DNA of 64,000 bases, from positions 1-64,000 of the forward strand of contig NZ_BMUL01000025.1 of the NCBI RefSeq assembly GCF_014650175.1, read 5' to 3'. Within the stretch, counting starts at the first letter, position 1, and each line of letters opens with the position of its first letter. Shown here in pieces: positions 54,442-63,188 of the stretch. The translations under genes were made by a program, and so were the position numbers. The notes under the pieces are model-generated. The model had not been told where the DNA came from. It searched no databases and saw nothing but the letters and a program-made list of their open reading frames with translations. This stretch comes from Streptomyces termitum (GTDB lineage: Bacteria; Actinomycetota; Actinomycetes; Streptomycetales; Streptomycetaceae).

Positions 54442-55577
54442 GCCGCACCCCCGAGATCTTCCAGTTCTGCACGCAGCCGTGCGGCGTGCCGCAGGGCCGC
54501 GGCCATCTCCACCTGGTCCTCGCTCGGCTTCAGCTCTCCGCGCGCCAGCCCCATGACCATGGTCGTGGTGTCGATACCGCCGAACTGCTCGCGCACCACC
54601 GGGCCGAGGACGTCCAGCGAGGCTTCCGCGCGGGCGCGGCTGCGGCAGTAGAACGCCATCTCGCAGTGGTTGAGGCAGTCCGGGCGGTAGGTCTTGAGGA
54701 CCTGATCCAGTGTCTCGGCCAGTTCCTCGGGCGGGCGCCGGGGCTGCTCGTCCTCATCCAGGTAGAGATCGAAGGTGAGGTCGTCGGGCAGCAGGTCGAC
54801 CAGTTCCCCGATGCGCTCGATGCGGGACAGCTGACGGGTCAGGGCGGCCACCTGCTTGCGGGCGTCGACGAAGGCTGCGGTCGGCCGGTTGGTGAAGTCC
54901 TTCGGCGCCACCAGCACGATCGTGTCGGAAACGGCCTCCGCACCGATGCCGGCCCGCCCGAGCAGGTCGCGCAGCGCGATGATGTACGCACACGCCTGGG
55001 TGGTCGCGGCCCGCACCTGCGTGGGATCGGCCTGTCCGTCGATGATCGGGAAGCTCTTGATCTCCATGACGTGGAAGCGTCCGTCGATGCGAAAGGCGAC
55101 CAGGTCCGGTTCGAGGTACGCCGGGTGCCCGCCGATCAGCAGGCGCAGCATCGGGTGATCGAACAAGGTGCCCTCACCGTCGCCCCGGGCCGCCCGCAGC
55201 AGGACTTCCTCGGTGCGCTCGTAGCGCTTGTCGGAACGGCCGTTCCCGCCGACGTCGTTCAGGTCCTCGTACGCCACCTCCGGCAGTGTCAGCTCCAGGG
55301 TCTCGCGCAGGACCCGCAGGAGCTCCGCGCAGCCGTTGTCCTTCACCATCGCCTCGAAGGCGTTGCCGCGTGTGATGGCGAAGACGGACTGGCCGAAGGC
55401 CGGGGGGTGGCCGACATGTGCGGCGATCGCGGCCTTGTTGGATCCGGAGGCGTCCAGCAGGGCCCGCAGGGTGCAGCGAGGATTGTTCTCCAGAGCCGCC
55501 AGTGACCTGGCGTTGTAGTCCAGGCGCTTCCCGGATCCGCGCAGTGCGGCGAGACGGCCGTCGACTGGTGCTTTCAC
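54438..55577 (-). CDS. Fe-S PD-(D/E)XK nuclease (Cas4/Dna2/AddB-like)
   Basis: The 379-residue protein has the nuclease core D158 ('AYLEPDLVAFRI'), E172-x-K174 ('HVMEIKSFPI') and a following Gln-containing helix ('TQVRAATTQACAYII'). Four Cys are placed as in the Fe-S nucleases Cas4, AddB and Dna2: one early, C35 ('NNPRCTLRALL'), and three late, C302, C306 and C312 ('DCLNHCEMAFYC'). Such enzymes resect DNA ends with a helicase partner, and an SF1 helicase is encoded two genes downstream. GTG at 55577 is the start, with AGGA about 11 bases upstream. Confidence 0.82.
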   Translation of the reverse strand: MKAPVDGRLAALRGSGKRLDYNARSLAALENNPRCTLRALLDASGSNKAAIAAHVGHPPAFGQSVFAITRGNAFEAMVKDNGCAELLRVLRETLELTLPEVAYEDLNDVGGNGRSDKRYERTEEVLLRAARGDGEGTLFDHPMLRLLIGGHPAYLEPDLVAFRIDGRFHVMEIKSFPIIDGQADPTQVRAATTQACAYIIALRDLLGRAGIGAEAVSDTIVLVAPKDFTNRPTAAFVDARKQVAALTRQLSRIERIGELVDLLPDDLTFDLYLDEDEQPRRPPEELAETLDQVLKTYRPDCLNHCEMAFYCRSRARAEASLDVLGPVVREQFGGIDTTTMVMGLARGELKPSEDQVEMAAALRHAARLRAELEDLGGAA

Positions 55578-55624
55578 GATCTCGTAGATCCTTGTGGTGG
55601 AAGAGAGGCTGTGGGGGACGGGAG

Positions 55625-56458
55625 TCAGGCGCGGGCCGACCGCAGGTACGTGACACCCTGAGACGGCGCGCCGAACAACTGCTCGTCGTCCCCGAGGGAC
55701 TTGCGGGCCTGCCGTGCGGCCGCGGTACGGGTGGCACGGTCGGCATCCGTATGCACGTCCAGTTCGGCCCGGGCGGCAATGACCACCTGCTGGGGATCCA
55801 GCGCTCCGCCATGGCTGGAGGCGTCTTTCGGCATGGCGTCAGGGATGTTCACCGCGAAACGCCACAGCAGCCGCAAGGCCTCCGGACTGGGCCCTTCACC
55901 TGTGGAATCGGCTGCGGTGTGTACCGCTTCGGCGATGCCGATTGCGCTGGTGAGGAAGTCCACGCGAGGGGACAGCGGGCCTATGACGCGCCGTTCCAGC
56001 GGCCAGGTGCTGATGGTGATCAGGGCCCGCACCGGGGTCAGCAGGTCGTGCGCCAGTGCCGGGCACAGGTAGTAGGGCCGGGCGCCCGGGCTGGAGCGGT
56101 AGGAGCGTTCCTCGTCTCGGCGCAGGCTGGAGAGCTTGGAGGCGGACAGCTCTCCCGGGAAGAACGCCTCGTGCACCCCGACGATCAGTTTGGGAGCCGC
56201 CGGGGCCCCAAGGAGCATCAGGGCGCGGTGGACGTGTTCGCGCGCCGGGAGCTGCGACCCCCGGGCCACCGGAGCGGGCGGGGGCGAGGGAGGCGTTGGC
56301 TCGCCGGTGTCGACGAGGGCGTCCCAGGCGCGCTCGGCTCGGCGCAGCTGCATACGCAGCTCGCGGGCCCGTTCGGCGTCACCGGCGGCGGCTGCGTCGC
56401 GGATCGCGCGGCGCAGGGTGCCGATGCTCTTCTCCAAGGCGTCCAGCGGATCACTCAT
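55625..56458 (-). CDS. Protein of unknown function, first gene of the helicase-nuclease operon
   Basis: The 277-residue protein opens with a charged helix, likely coiled coil ('DALEKSIGTLRRAIRDAAAA', 'AERARELRMQLRRAERAWDA'), then a Pro-rich linker (about 52-65) and a mixed alpha/beta domain ('KLIVGVHEAFFPGELSASKL', 'RPYYLCPALAHDLL'). No enzymatic motif is seen. It lies 47 bases before the nuclease gene and 133 bases from the divergent sbcD copy 2, so it probably shares their control region. Confidence 0.65.
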   Translation of the reverse strand: MSDPLDALEKSIGTLRRAIRDAAAAGDAERARELRMQLRRAERAWDALVDTGEPTPPSPPPAPVARGSQLPAREHVHRALMLLGAPAAPKLIVGVHEAFFPGELSASKLSSLRRDEERSYRSSPGARPYYLCPALAHDLLTPVRALITISTWPLERRVIGPLSPRVDFLTSAIGIAEAVHTAADSTGEGPSPEALRLLWRFAVNIPDAMPKDASSHGGALDPQQVVIAARAELDVHTDADRATRTAAARQARKSLGDDEQLFGAPSQGVTYLRSARA

Positions 56459-56591
56459 GCACCAGACGGTACCAGAGTTCCAGAGCTTTCCAGACTCTTC
56501 CCGTGATTCGCGGTATAGTCGGCATCACCGAACCTCCGGCCGCGGCGACGCAACCCGCCTCGCCCCGCAGGCCGTTGCTCTGGAGGCACCC
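56459..56591. promoter_or_regulatory. Divergent promoter region of helicase-nuclease operon and sbcCD copy 2
   Basis: TATAGT at 56514-56519 is a good -10 candidate for the rightward sbcD gene; no strong -35 was seen. TTCCAGA occurs twice about 11 bases apart near 56480-56495 and could be a regulator site. Confidence 0.45.
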
Positions 56592-57914
56592 GTGACGGGA
56601 CGCGTATTCCACACCTCCGACTGGCACTTGGGCCGCCAGATCGGCCGCCATCGACGCGACAGCGAGGTCGACGCCGTCCTGGCCGAAATCATCGACATCG
56701 CCGAGGACTACGCCCCCGACCTGATCGTGCACAGCGGCGACCTCTTCGACAGCCCCCGGCCGAGTCTCGACGACATGCGCCGCGCCGCCCACGCACTGCG
56801 CCGCCTCGGCGAGATCGCACCCGTGGTCGTCGTCGCCGGCAACCACGACACCACCCACGTCCTGACATTCCTCAAGTACGTCCTCAGCGACATGGGCACC
56901 CGCGAAGACGACCAGACCCGGGTCCGCTTCGCCACCGACGCTCATCCCGACAGACTGCTCCTGGCCGAATACCCGACCAGGAACGGGGACTTCACCTTGC
57001 GTATCGGCGCACTGCCCTACCTGCACCCCAACCGCTTCACCTACGACTTCGCCAACCCCGACCTGACCACCGCGACCTACGCCGAACGGATGCGCAACGT
57101 CCAGGCCGATGTCTACCGCCGCCTGGCCGCTGACCGCGGCCCCCGCGACATCCTCGTCTACGCCGCCCACCTGTTCGTCGAAGGCGCCCTCCCGTCCTAC
57201 TCGGAGCGGCGGATCTCCCTCAACGCCGAGTACGCGGCCGCAGCAGCATCCCTGCCCGATGTCGCCTACGGCGCCCTCGGCCACATCCACAAACCCCAGT
57301 CCGTGGGCCGCTCCGGATTCCCCGCCTACTACGCCGGAAGCCCCCTGCAGATGGACTTCGGCGAAACCGGCGAAACCAAGTGCGTCGTCCTCGCTGAGAT
57401 CGGCCCGGACACCAACCCCCACATCGATCTGCAAGAGCTCCATGCGGGCCGCCGCCTGGTCCGGCTCGAAGGAACCCTGGAAGAGATCGCCCCGCGTGCC
57501 GCCCGTGTGGGTGACGCATGGGTGAAAGCAGTGGTGAACGTCGACACCTTCGACCCGTCCCTGCCGGAAACCCTCGCCAAAATGCTGCCCCGGGCAACTC
57601 TCGTCGACATCGACGAACGCCGCTCCGGCACAGCACACCGCGTACTGGACCGGCAGACGGCCGCCACCGAACTCCCCGACATCAACGACCTCCTGCACGA
57701 CTACCTCGCCGACCGAGGCACCAGCGGCCCGGCCCTGGACCGCGCCATGGCCGCCTTCACACACCTGCGAGCCGAACCCGACCCCGAAGACCCCACACCG
57801 TGCTGCGAGGAAACCCTGCTGACCGCGGCCATCGCCGGCCAACCCCTCGACACCCATGACCGCTCCAGCCTGCTGACCGGCATCGACACCACCGACGCGG
57901 AGACCACGCGATGA
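56592..57914 (+). CDS. sbcD: SbcD-like exonuclease subunit (copy 2)
   Basis: The 440-residue protein has the Mre11/SbcD motifs 'TSDWHLGRQIGRHRR', 'VHSGDLFDSPRP', 'VAGNHDTTHVL', 'YAAHLFVEGAL' and 'ALGHIHKPQ'. It differs widely from copy 1, so it is not a recent duplicate. GTG at 56592, five bases after GGAGG, puts the first catalytic Asp at residue 10; the open frame further upstream has no coding character. It overlaps sbcC by four bases. Confidence 0.92.
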   Translation: MTGRVFHTSDWHLGRQIGRHRRDSEVDAVLAEIIDIAEDYAPDLIVHSGDLFDSPRPSLDDMRRAAHALRRLGEIAPVVVVAGNHDTTHVLTFLKYVLSDMGTREDDQTRVRFATDAHPDRLLLAEYPTRNGDFTLRIGALPYLHPNRFTYDFANPDLTTATYAERMRNVQADVYRRLAADRGPRDILVYAAHLFVEGALPSYSERRISLNAEYAAAAASLPDVAYGALGHIHKPQSVGRSGFPAYYAGSPLQMDFGETGETKCVVLAEIGPDTNPHIDLQELHAGRRLVRLEGTLEEIAPRAARVGDAWVKAVVNVDTFDPSLPETLAKMLPRATLVDIDERRSGTAHRVLDRQTAATELPDINDLLHDYLADRGTSGPALDRAMAAFTHLRAEPDPEDPTPCCEETLLTAAIAGQPLDTHDRSSLLTGIDTTDAETTR

Positions 57915-60900
57915 AGCCGATCACCCTCACCCTCACCGGATTCCGCAGCTACCCCACCCAGACCACCATCGACTTCACCGGCAAGAGCCTCGTCGCGGTC
58001 CTCGGGGACACCGGCTCCGGAAAGAGCAGCCAGCTCGACGCCATCACCTTCGCCCTGTTCCGCAAAAGCTCCTGGGACGCGAAGGAGCCGCGCCAGCTCA
58101 TCGCCGACGGCGCAAAAGCCATGAGTGTCGAACTCACCTTCGTGCACGACGGTCAGAACTGGCGTGTCCACCGCACCATGCACGCCACCAACCCCAACGC
58201 GGGCCGGCACCACCTGAAGAACCTGGACACCGGCGAGGAGACCGACGGCGCCACGGCCGTCGACAACCGCATCAGAACAGTGCTGCAGATGAGCTACGAC
58301 ACCTTCCTGCGGGTCGGACTCCTCCCGCAGGGCAAATTCGACCAACTCCTCACCGCTGCCCCCAAGGAACGCAGCGAACGGCTCCGTGAGCTGTTCGGCG
58401 CCGAATCGCTGGAAGCGATCCGGGACCTGGCGACCCGACACGGCCGCACAATCCAGCAACTCCTCACCGAAGCACGAGTCAAACGGGCTTCCATGCCGGA
58501 CAATCCCCGCCAGACGGCCTCCGCAGCCGGTGCAGCCGCCGACGCCGCCACCGCCCATGCCCAACGCCTCGACACCGCCATCAAGCGTGTCACGGCACTG
58601 CAGGAAGAAGCAGCACAGGCCCGGAGCATTACGGCGGCGGCCACCAACGCCTGCCAGAGCCTGACCACACACAAGGTGGCCGACGCCGACACCATCCTCG
58701 ACACGCTCGAGCGGACCGCCACCGAACTCGCGGAACGGCGCGACCTCCTCGAACGGCGCAACGAGCAGGCCAAGGCCAGGGAAGAGGAACTGACCGAAGC
58801 AATCGCCGCAGCAGAGGGCCAGGGAGAGAGCCGTGAAGCCCTCGTCCAGGCCGCAATGCTCCTGGAGACCTTGGCAGAGAAAGCGGAAGAACACCGAGAC
58901 GAGCGCGATCGGCTGGCTTCCGTCACCGCGCAACTCGAGAACGAGCACGACGCCATCGCCCAGGCCGAAGCGAAGCTGGCCGAACAGGCCGCAGACATCG
59001 AAGCGGCAGCAGAGGCAGCCCGTGCGGCTGTCGAGACCAGCAAGCAGATCCGCACCCACAGCAACATTGTCCGCACCGCGCTGAGCGAGGCCCTCACGGC
59101 AGCCCAGTACGTCGCTGACACCGCGCGTGCCCACGCCGCCGCAGCGGACCACCAGGAAGCCGCCCGCGACGATCTCGGCCGGCTTGAGACAGAAGAAGTT
59201 GCCGCCTACGCGACCCTCACCACGGCCGAAACGCACCTCGAAACGCTGAAGCTGCGAAAGACGGCTGCGACGATCGCCGCCGGAGTCGCGCCCGGCGACG
59301 ACTGCCCCGTGTGCCACCGACAGCTCCCTGCCGACTTCCATCCCGCCCCGGCCGACACAAAAGAACTGGCCGGAGCGCACACCCAGCGGGAGCAGGCCAA
59401 GAACTCATACGCCGAGGTCACCAGACTGTGCGCTGAAGCCCGCGCCGCAGTGACCGCCGCCGACAAAGCGGTGCGCGAGCACGACAACGAGCACACCTAC
59501 GCACAGCAGGCAGCCGAAGGGGCCACCCAGAAAGCGGAAGGAGCCTTTCGGACCCTGCAGGACCTGGCCACCAAGGCAGGCACGGAATTCGATGCCCAGT
59601 CAGCCACGGTGAGGCTGGCCGTCACCACCGCTGCCCGCGCCTCCACCACATCACCGCCCCAGCAACAGGCCGAACAGGACCCCGCAGCGATCACCTCCGC
59701 CATCGCCACATGCGAACAGGAAGCCGACACGCACGCGGAACAGCTGCAGTCCGACGCGTACCACCGCACCGCTGCAGTCAAAGCGGACCGCGCAACGCTG
59801 ACCGAACGCGCCAAGACGCACCAGCGGAACCAGAAGGAGGCATCTGCCGCGCAAGAGCGGCACAGCCGGGCCGTGGCAAGGACCGCCGCCGACATCGGCA
59901 GGCTTCCCCTTCGCATCCAGGCGATGCTGCCGCCCAACCCGACCGACATCCTCGTCGCACACACAAACGCCGCAGCCGCAGCCGTCAGCGCCACACGGGC
60001 TGAACAGGAAGAACTGCTCAGCCAGAGGGAGGCAGCCCGGACGGAGAAGACCGCCGTACTCGCCGACCAGCGCACCCTCGAGCACGAGACCACCACGCTC
60101 CTGGAACACCCCCTCGAAAAACTGCGCGACCGCCTCGACGCATGGGTCCAGGCCGCATACCAGGCGTGCACCTGCCTCGATGAAGCCGACCGTCCAGCAC
60201 TGCCCGAGACAACCGGCCAGCCGACCATCTTCCAGACCCGCCACCACGCCGCCACCCTGGCAACGGCGGCCTCGGACCTCGGCGACAAGCTCATGGAGCG
60301 GGCCACCGCGGCGACAGAGCGAGCATCCGCCGCCGAGAACCGCCTCAGCGAGCAGGCAGCCGCACTCGCCGACATCGACGCCCCCGCCGACCTCACCACA
60401 CCCCAATCGCTCCACCCCCTCGTTGCCGCAGCAGCACAGGCAGACAAAGAGGCCACAGACCAGCGCCGCGAACAGCAAGAAGCCGAGAACCTGATCAAGC
60501 CGGCAGCAGATCTGGACTTCGCCATCACCGCAGGCGAAGCCCGCTTCGAAGCACTTGAGGTACTCCGCCGCGAACTGGTCGACGCCAAATTCCTGGGCCA
60601 CCTCACCATGCTGCGCACCCGCGCCCTGCTCGGGGTCGCCAGCGACCTGCTCGGCCAGATGTCCGACGGGCGATTCGGCTTCGCAGACAACTTCGACATC
60701 ATCAGCCGGACCTCCGGCGTCGCCCATCACCCGAACCGCTTGTCAGGAGGGGAGAAGTTCATGGCATCCCTGGCCCTGGCACTGGCCCTGGCCGAACTGC
60801 ACTCCCGCAGCGGGCCGGCTCTCGGCTCCCTCTTCCTCGACGAGGGCTTCGCCGCCCTCGACACCAGCGCCCTGGACCTGGCTCTGGAGGTACTCCGCGC

Positions 60901-61087
60901 ACAGGCCGGCGGCGACCGCATGGTCATGGTCATCAGCCACCTGTACGCCGTCGCAGAAGCCGTCGACGACGTGCTGTGGGTGGAGCGCACGACCACAGGC
61001 TCCACTGCCCGGTGGCTCACATCGGCCGAGCGAGACGCCATGGCCCAGGACCAACTCGCCAGCGGGCTGCACTCCCAGGCCCGATAG
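57911..61087 (+). CDS. sbcC: SbcC-like SMC ATPase (copy 2)
   Basis: The 1058-residue protein has Walker A 'LGDTGSGKSSQLD' near residue 34, the early-head motif 'LLPQGKFDQLLTA', Ala/Glu-rich coiled coils, a zinc-hook CPVC at 465-468 ('GDDCPVCHRQ'), signature 'RLSGGEKFMASLALALALAE' and Walker B 'SLFLDEGFAALDTS'. Its ATG overlaps the sbcD stop. With copy 2 of sbcD it forms a second complete SbcCD complex, divergent from the helicase-nuclease operon. Confidence 0.92.
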   Translation: MKPITLTLTGFRSYPTQTTIDFTGKSLVAVLGDTGSGKSSQLDAITFALFRKSSWDAKEPRQLIADGAKAMSVELTFVHDGQNWRVHRTMHATNPNAGRHHLKNLDTGEETDGATAVDNRIRTVLQMSYDTFLRVGLLPQGKFDQLLTAAPKERSERLRELFGAESLEAIRDLATRHGRTIQQLLTEARVKRASMPDNPRQTASAAGAAADAATAHAQRLDTAIKRVTALQEEAAQARSITAAATNACQSLTTHKVADADTILDTLERTATELAERRDLLERRNEQAKAREEELTEAIAAAEGQGESREALVQAAMLLETLAEKAEEHRDERDRLASVTAQLENEHDAIAQAEAKLAEQAADIEAAAEAARAAVETSKQIRTHSNIVRTALSEALTAAQYVADTARAHAAAADHQEAARDDLGRLETEEVAAYATLTTAETHLETLKLRKTAATIAAGVAPGDDCPVCHRQLPADFHPAPADTKELAGAHTQREQAKNSYAEVTRLCAEARAAVTAADKAVREHDNEHTYAQQAAEGATQKAEGAFRTLQDLATKAGTEFDAQSATVRLAVTTAARASTTSPPQQQAEQDPAAITSAIATCEQEADTHAEQLQSDAYHRTAAVKADRATLTERAKTHQRNQKEASAAQERHSRAVARTAADIGRLPLRIQAMLPPNPTDILVAHTNAAAAAVSATRAEQEELLSQREAARTEKTAVLADQRTLEHETTTLLEHPLEKLRDRLDAWVQAAYQACTCLDEADRPALPETTGQPTIFQTRHHAATLATAASDLGDKLMERATAATERASAAENRLSEQAAALADIDAPADLTTPQSLHPLVAAAAQADKEATDQRREQQEAENLIKPAADLDFAITAGEARFEALEVLRRELVDAKFLGHLTMLRTRALLGVASDLLGQMSDGRFGFADNFDIISRTSGVAHHPNRLSGGEKFMASLALALALAELHSRSGPALGSLFLDEGFAALDTSALDLALEVLRAQAGGDRMVMVISHLYAVAEAVDDVLWVERTTTGSTARWLTSAERDAMAQDQLASGLHSQAR

Positions 61088-61336
61088 ACCACTGCAGTGC
61101 ACACCCGGAGCATAGACAGGCCCGCACGGTCCTCAACAAACCGTGCGGGACACATGGGAGGCGGTCGCCGTCGAGCAGCCCATCAGCGAATCCCTGTCTC
61201 TCACGCCTGAGGCCGGCTCCGGGAGCTGGATCGGCGCGAGGCAGCAGGGGAACATCTGGAACGACAGCAACCACTAGAGGAAGCTGCTGGACTCCAGGAC
61301 GATCCCACCGATTTCACGTTCCGTTACCTTCATTCC

Positions 61337-61727
61337 ATGGGCGCGGCATTCCCCGAAGCCGTCGGCGACGTCATTACCCGGGCCGACGAGATCGCCGGAC
61401 TGGACGTCCGTTTCACCGGACACAGCTCCCGCTGGCCGCACCATCGAATCCATCAGGAAGGGCCGCGAACGCGAAGCGAAGTGTCAAGGCGGCTGGTCCA
61501 AGGCCAGCCGAGCCTTCGAGGAGTATGTCGAAGAGGCAGGCACGTTGGAGGAGAACGCCCCCGGAATCGCCGACGGCCCCGTACGGCCCCGATCCTTCCG
61601 ATACGAGGCGTGGACGACACGCAGGGGCAAGGCCGCGTACGAGCTGGAAAAGGAGAGTGTCCTGGACCGGCTCCGAGGTCGCGAGACGTCTGAGGCCGAA
61701 TGCGGCTGGGCTCCCTGGTGGCTGTAG
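61337..61727 (+). pseudogene. Tyrosine recombinase (phage-type integrase), 3' remnant with frameshift
   Basis: The first frame reads 'LDVRFTGHSSR', the HxxR box of tyrosine recombinases. The sequence then continues in another frame as 'TIESIRKGRE', 'GGWSKASRAFEEYVEEAG' (with the likely nucleophile Tyr) and a tail ending 'CGWAPWWL'. A frameshift near 61430 thus separates the two catalytic boxes, and the N-terminal domains are missing. It is the relic of an integrated element, at the right border of the defence genes. 61088-61336 holds nothing clear. Confidence 0.65.
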
Positions 61728-61799
61728 AAACGACTTCGTTCGGGTGGGTGAGTGGGAAGTCTGGGGCGGACGATCTTGAAGGTGCCCTAGGGTGTACCG

Positions 61800-63188
61800 A
61801 TGTTCCCGGTGGCGTCTCGCCGCCGGGACTTCGTGTTTCCTGGGCGGAGATTGACCTTGCGGTATGGGCGCGTGGCGGGGCGGCGGGACGATTCGGATGC
61901 CCTTCCTCGGATCGGCTGGGGAGCGCGCGTCCGATCGGCTGCGGCCCCGCTTTCAGTCCCGGCCTACCGGTTGCATTTCACCGCGCGGCTGCTGTCGTGG
62001 ACCGGGTCCGCGGTGGCCCCGATCGGGTTGGCCTTTGCCGTTCTGCACATCGAGGACGGGGCCGGCGGCCTCGGCCTGGTGCTCGCGGCCGGGATGGTTC
62101 CGCAGATCCTGCTTCTGCTCGTCGGGGGAGTCGTCGCCGACCGGTTGGCCCGGGCCCGCGTGATGGTATGGAGCAACGTCGTCTGCTTCGCAGCCGAGGG
62201 CCTCGCCGCGCTGCTGCTGTACGCGGACGTGGCCCGCGTGTGGCACCTGGCGGCCATGTCCGCCGGGTGCGGTGCGGCGTCCGCGTTCTTCACCCCAGCC
62301 GCCAGCGGGGTCGTCGTCGAAGTGGTGCCCCAAGAGATGCGGCACGCGGCGAACGCTTTGCTCAAGATCGGGCAGAACACGGTGAAGGTCGGCGGCCCCG
62401 CGCTCGGCGGCGTGCTGGTCGCGGTCGCGGGGCCCGCGTGGGTGATCGGCTGGGACGCGCTGACCTTCGCGGCGGCGGCTGTGCTGTGCGCGAAGATCAA
62501 GCTCGCACCGAGCCGGGTGAAGATGCGGGCGGGGTTCGTTACCGACCTGCGCGAGGGCTGGCGCGATTTCTGGTCCCGCACCTGGCTGTGGATCATGGTC
62601 GTGCAGGGCTCGGTCATCGTTCCGATGTGGCTGGTCGGGTATCAGCTCCTTGGCCCGGTGTACGGCCAGCGGTTCCTCGGCGGCTCCGGTCCATGGGGTC
62701 TGGTCGTGTCCGGATTCACGGGCGGCCTGATCGCCGGCGCCGCACTCGCGCTGATGTGGAAGCCCCGGCGGATCGGCCTGGTGGTGTGCTTTGGCACCGG
62801 CTTCATGGCGCTGCCGCTGGCCATGATGGCGCTCGACCTGCCCGTCCTGGTGCTGATCGGAGTGACTGCAGTTGCGGGGACCGGCCTGGCGGTCAGCATG
62901 ACCACGTGGGCCAGTCTCGTGCAGGAGCGCATCCCGAAGGACCGGCTGAGCAGGACCACCTCCTACTCGACGCTGGGGCAGCTTCTTCCCGTCCCCCTCG
63001 GCTACCTCGCGGCCGGTCCCGCTGCCGAGCTGCTCGGTGTACGGGCCGTCCTCGCGGTAGCCGCCGTCGTGATCGCCGCCGCCGCCACTTCACCGCTGCT
63101 GATCCGTCAGATCAGGGAGCTGTCCCGGGCCGTCACGGACGAGTCCGTCGACTCCGAGCTGACCTCGGTGGCGCGGGCCCCGAGGTAG
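61800..63188 (+). CDS. MFS transporter
   Basis: The 462-residue protein has about 12 hydrophobic helices. After an N-terminal extension of about 55 residues it begins 'VPAYRLHFTARLLSWTGSAV', and the loop between helices 2 and 3 reads 'GGVVADRLARARVMVWSN', the MFS signature. It resembles the EntS/MFS_3 exporters of siderophores and drugs; substrate unknown. ATG at 61800 has AGGG seven bases upstream, but a start nearer residue 50 is possible. Its 3' end overlaps the convergent next gene by 82 bases. Confidence 0.8.
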   Translation: MFPVASRRRDFVFPGRRLTLRYGRVAGRRDDSDALPRIGWGARVRSAAAPLSVPAYRLHFTARLLSWTGSAVAPIGLAFAVLHIEDGAGGLGLVLAAGMVPQILLLLVGGVVADRLARARVMVWSNVVCFAAEGLAALLLYADVARVWHLAAMSAGCGAASAFFTPAASGVVVEVVPQEMRHAANALLKIGQNTVKVGGPALGGVLVAVAGPAWVIGWDALTFAAAAVLCAKIKLAPSRVKMRAGFVTDLREGWRDFWSRTWLWIMVVQGSVIVPMWLVGYQLLGPVYGQRFLGGSGPWGLVVSGFTGGLIAGAALALMWKPRRIGLVVCFGTGFMALPLAMMALDLPVLVLIGVTAVAGTGLAVSMTTWASLVQERIPKDRLSRTTSYSTLGQLLPVPLGYLAAGPAAELLGVRAVLAVAAVVIAAAATSPLLIRQIRELSRAVTDESVDSELTSVARAPR

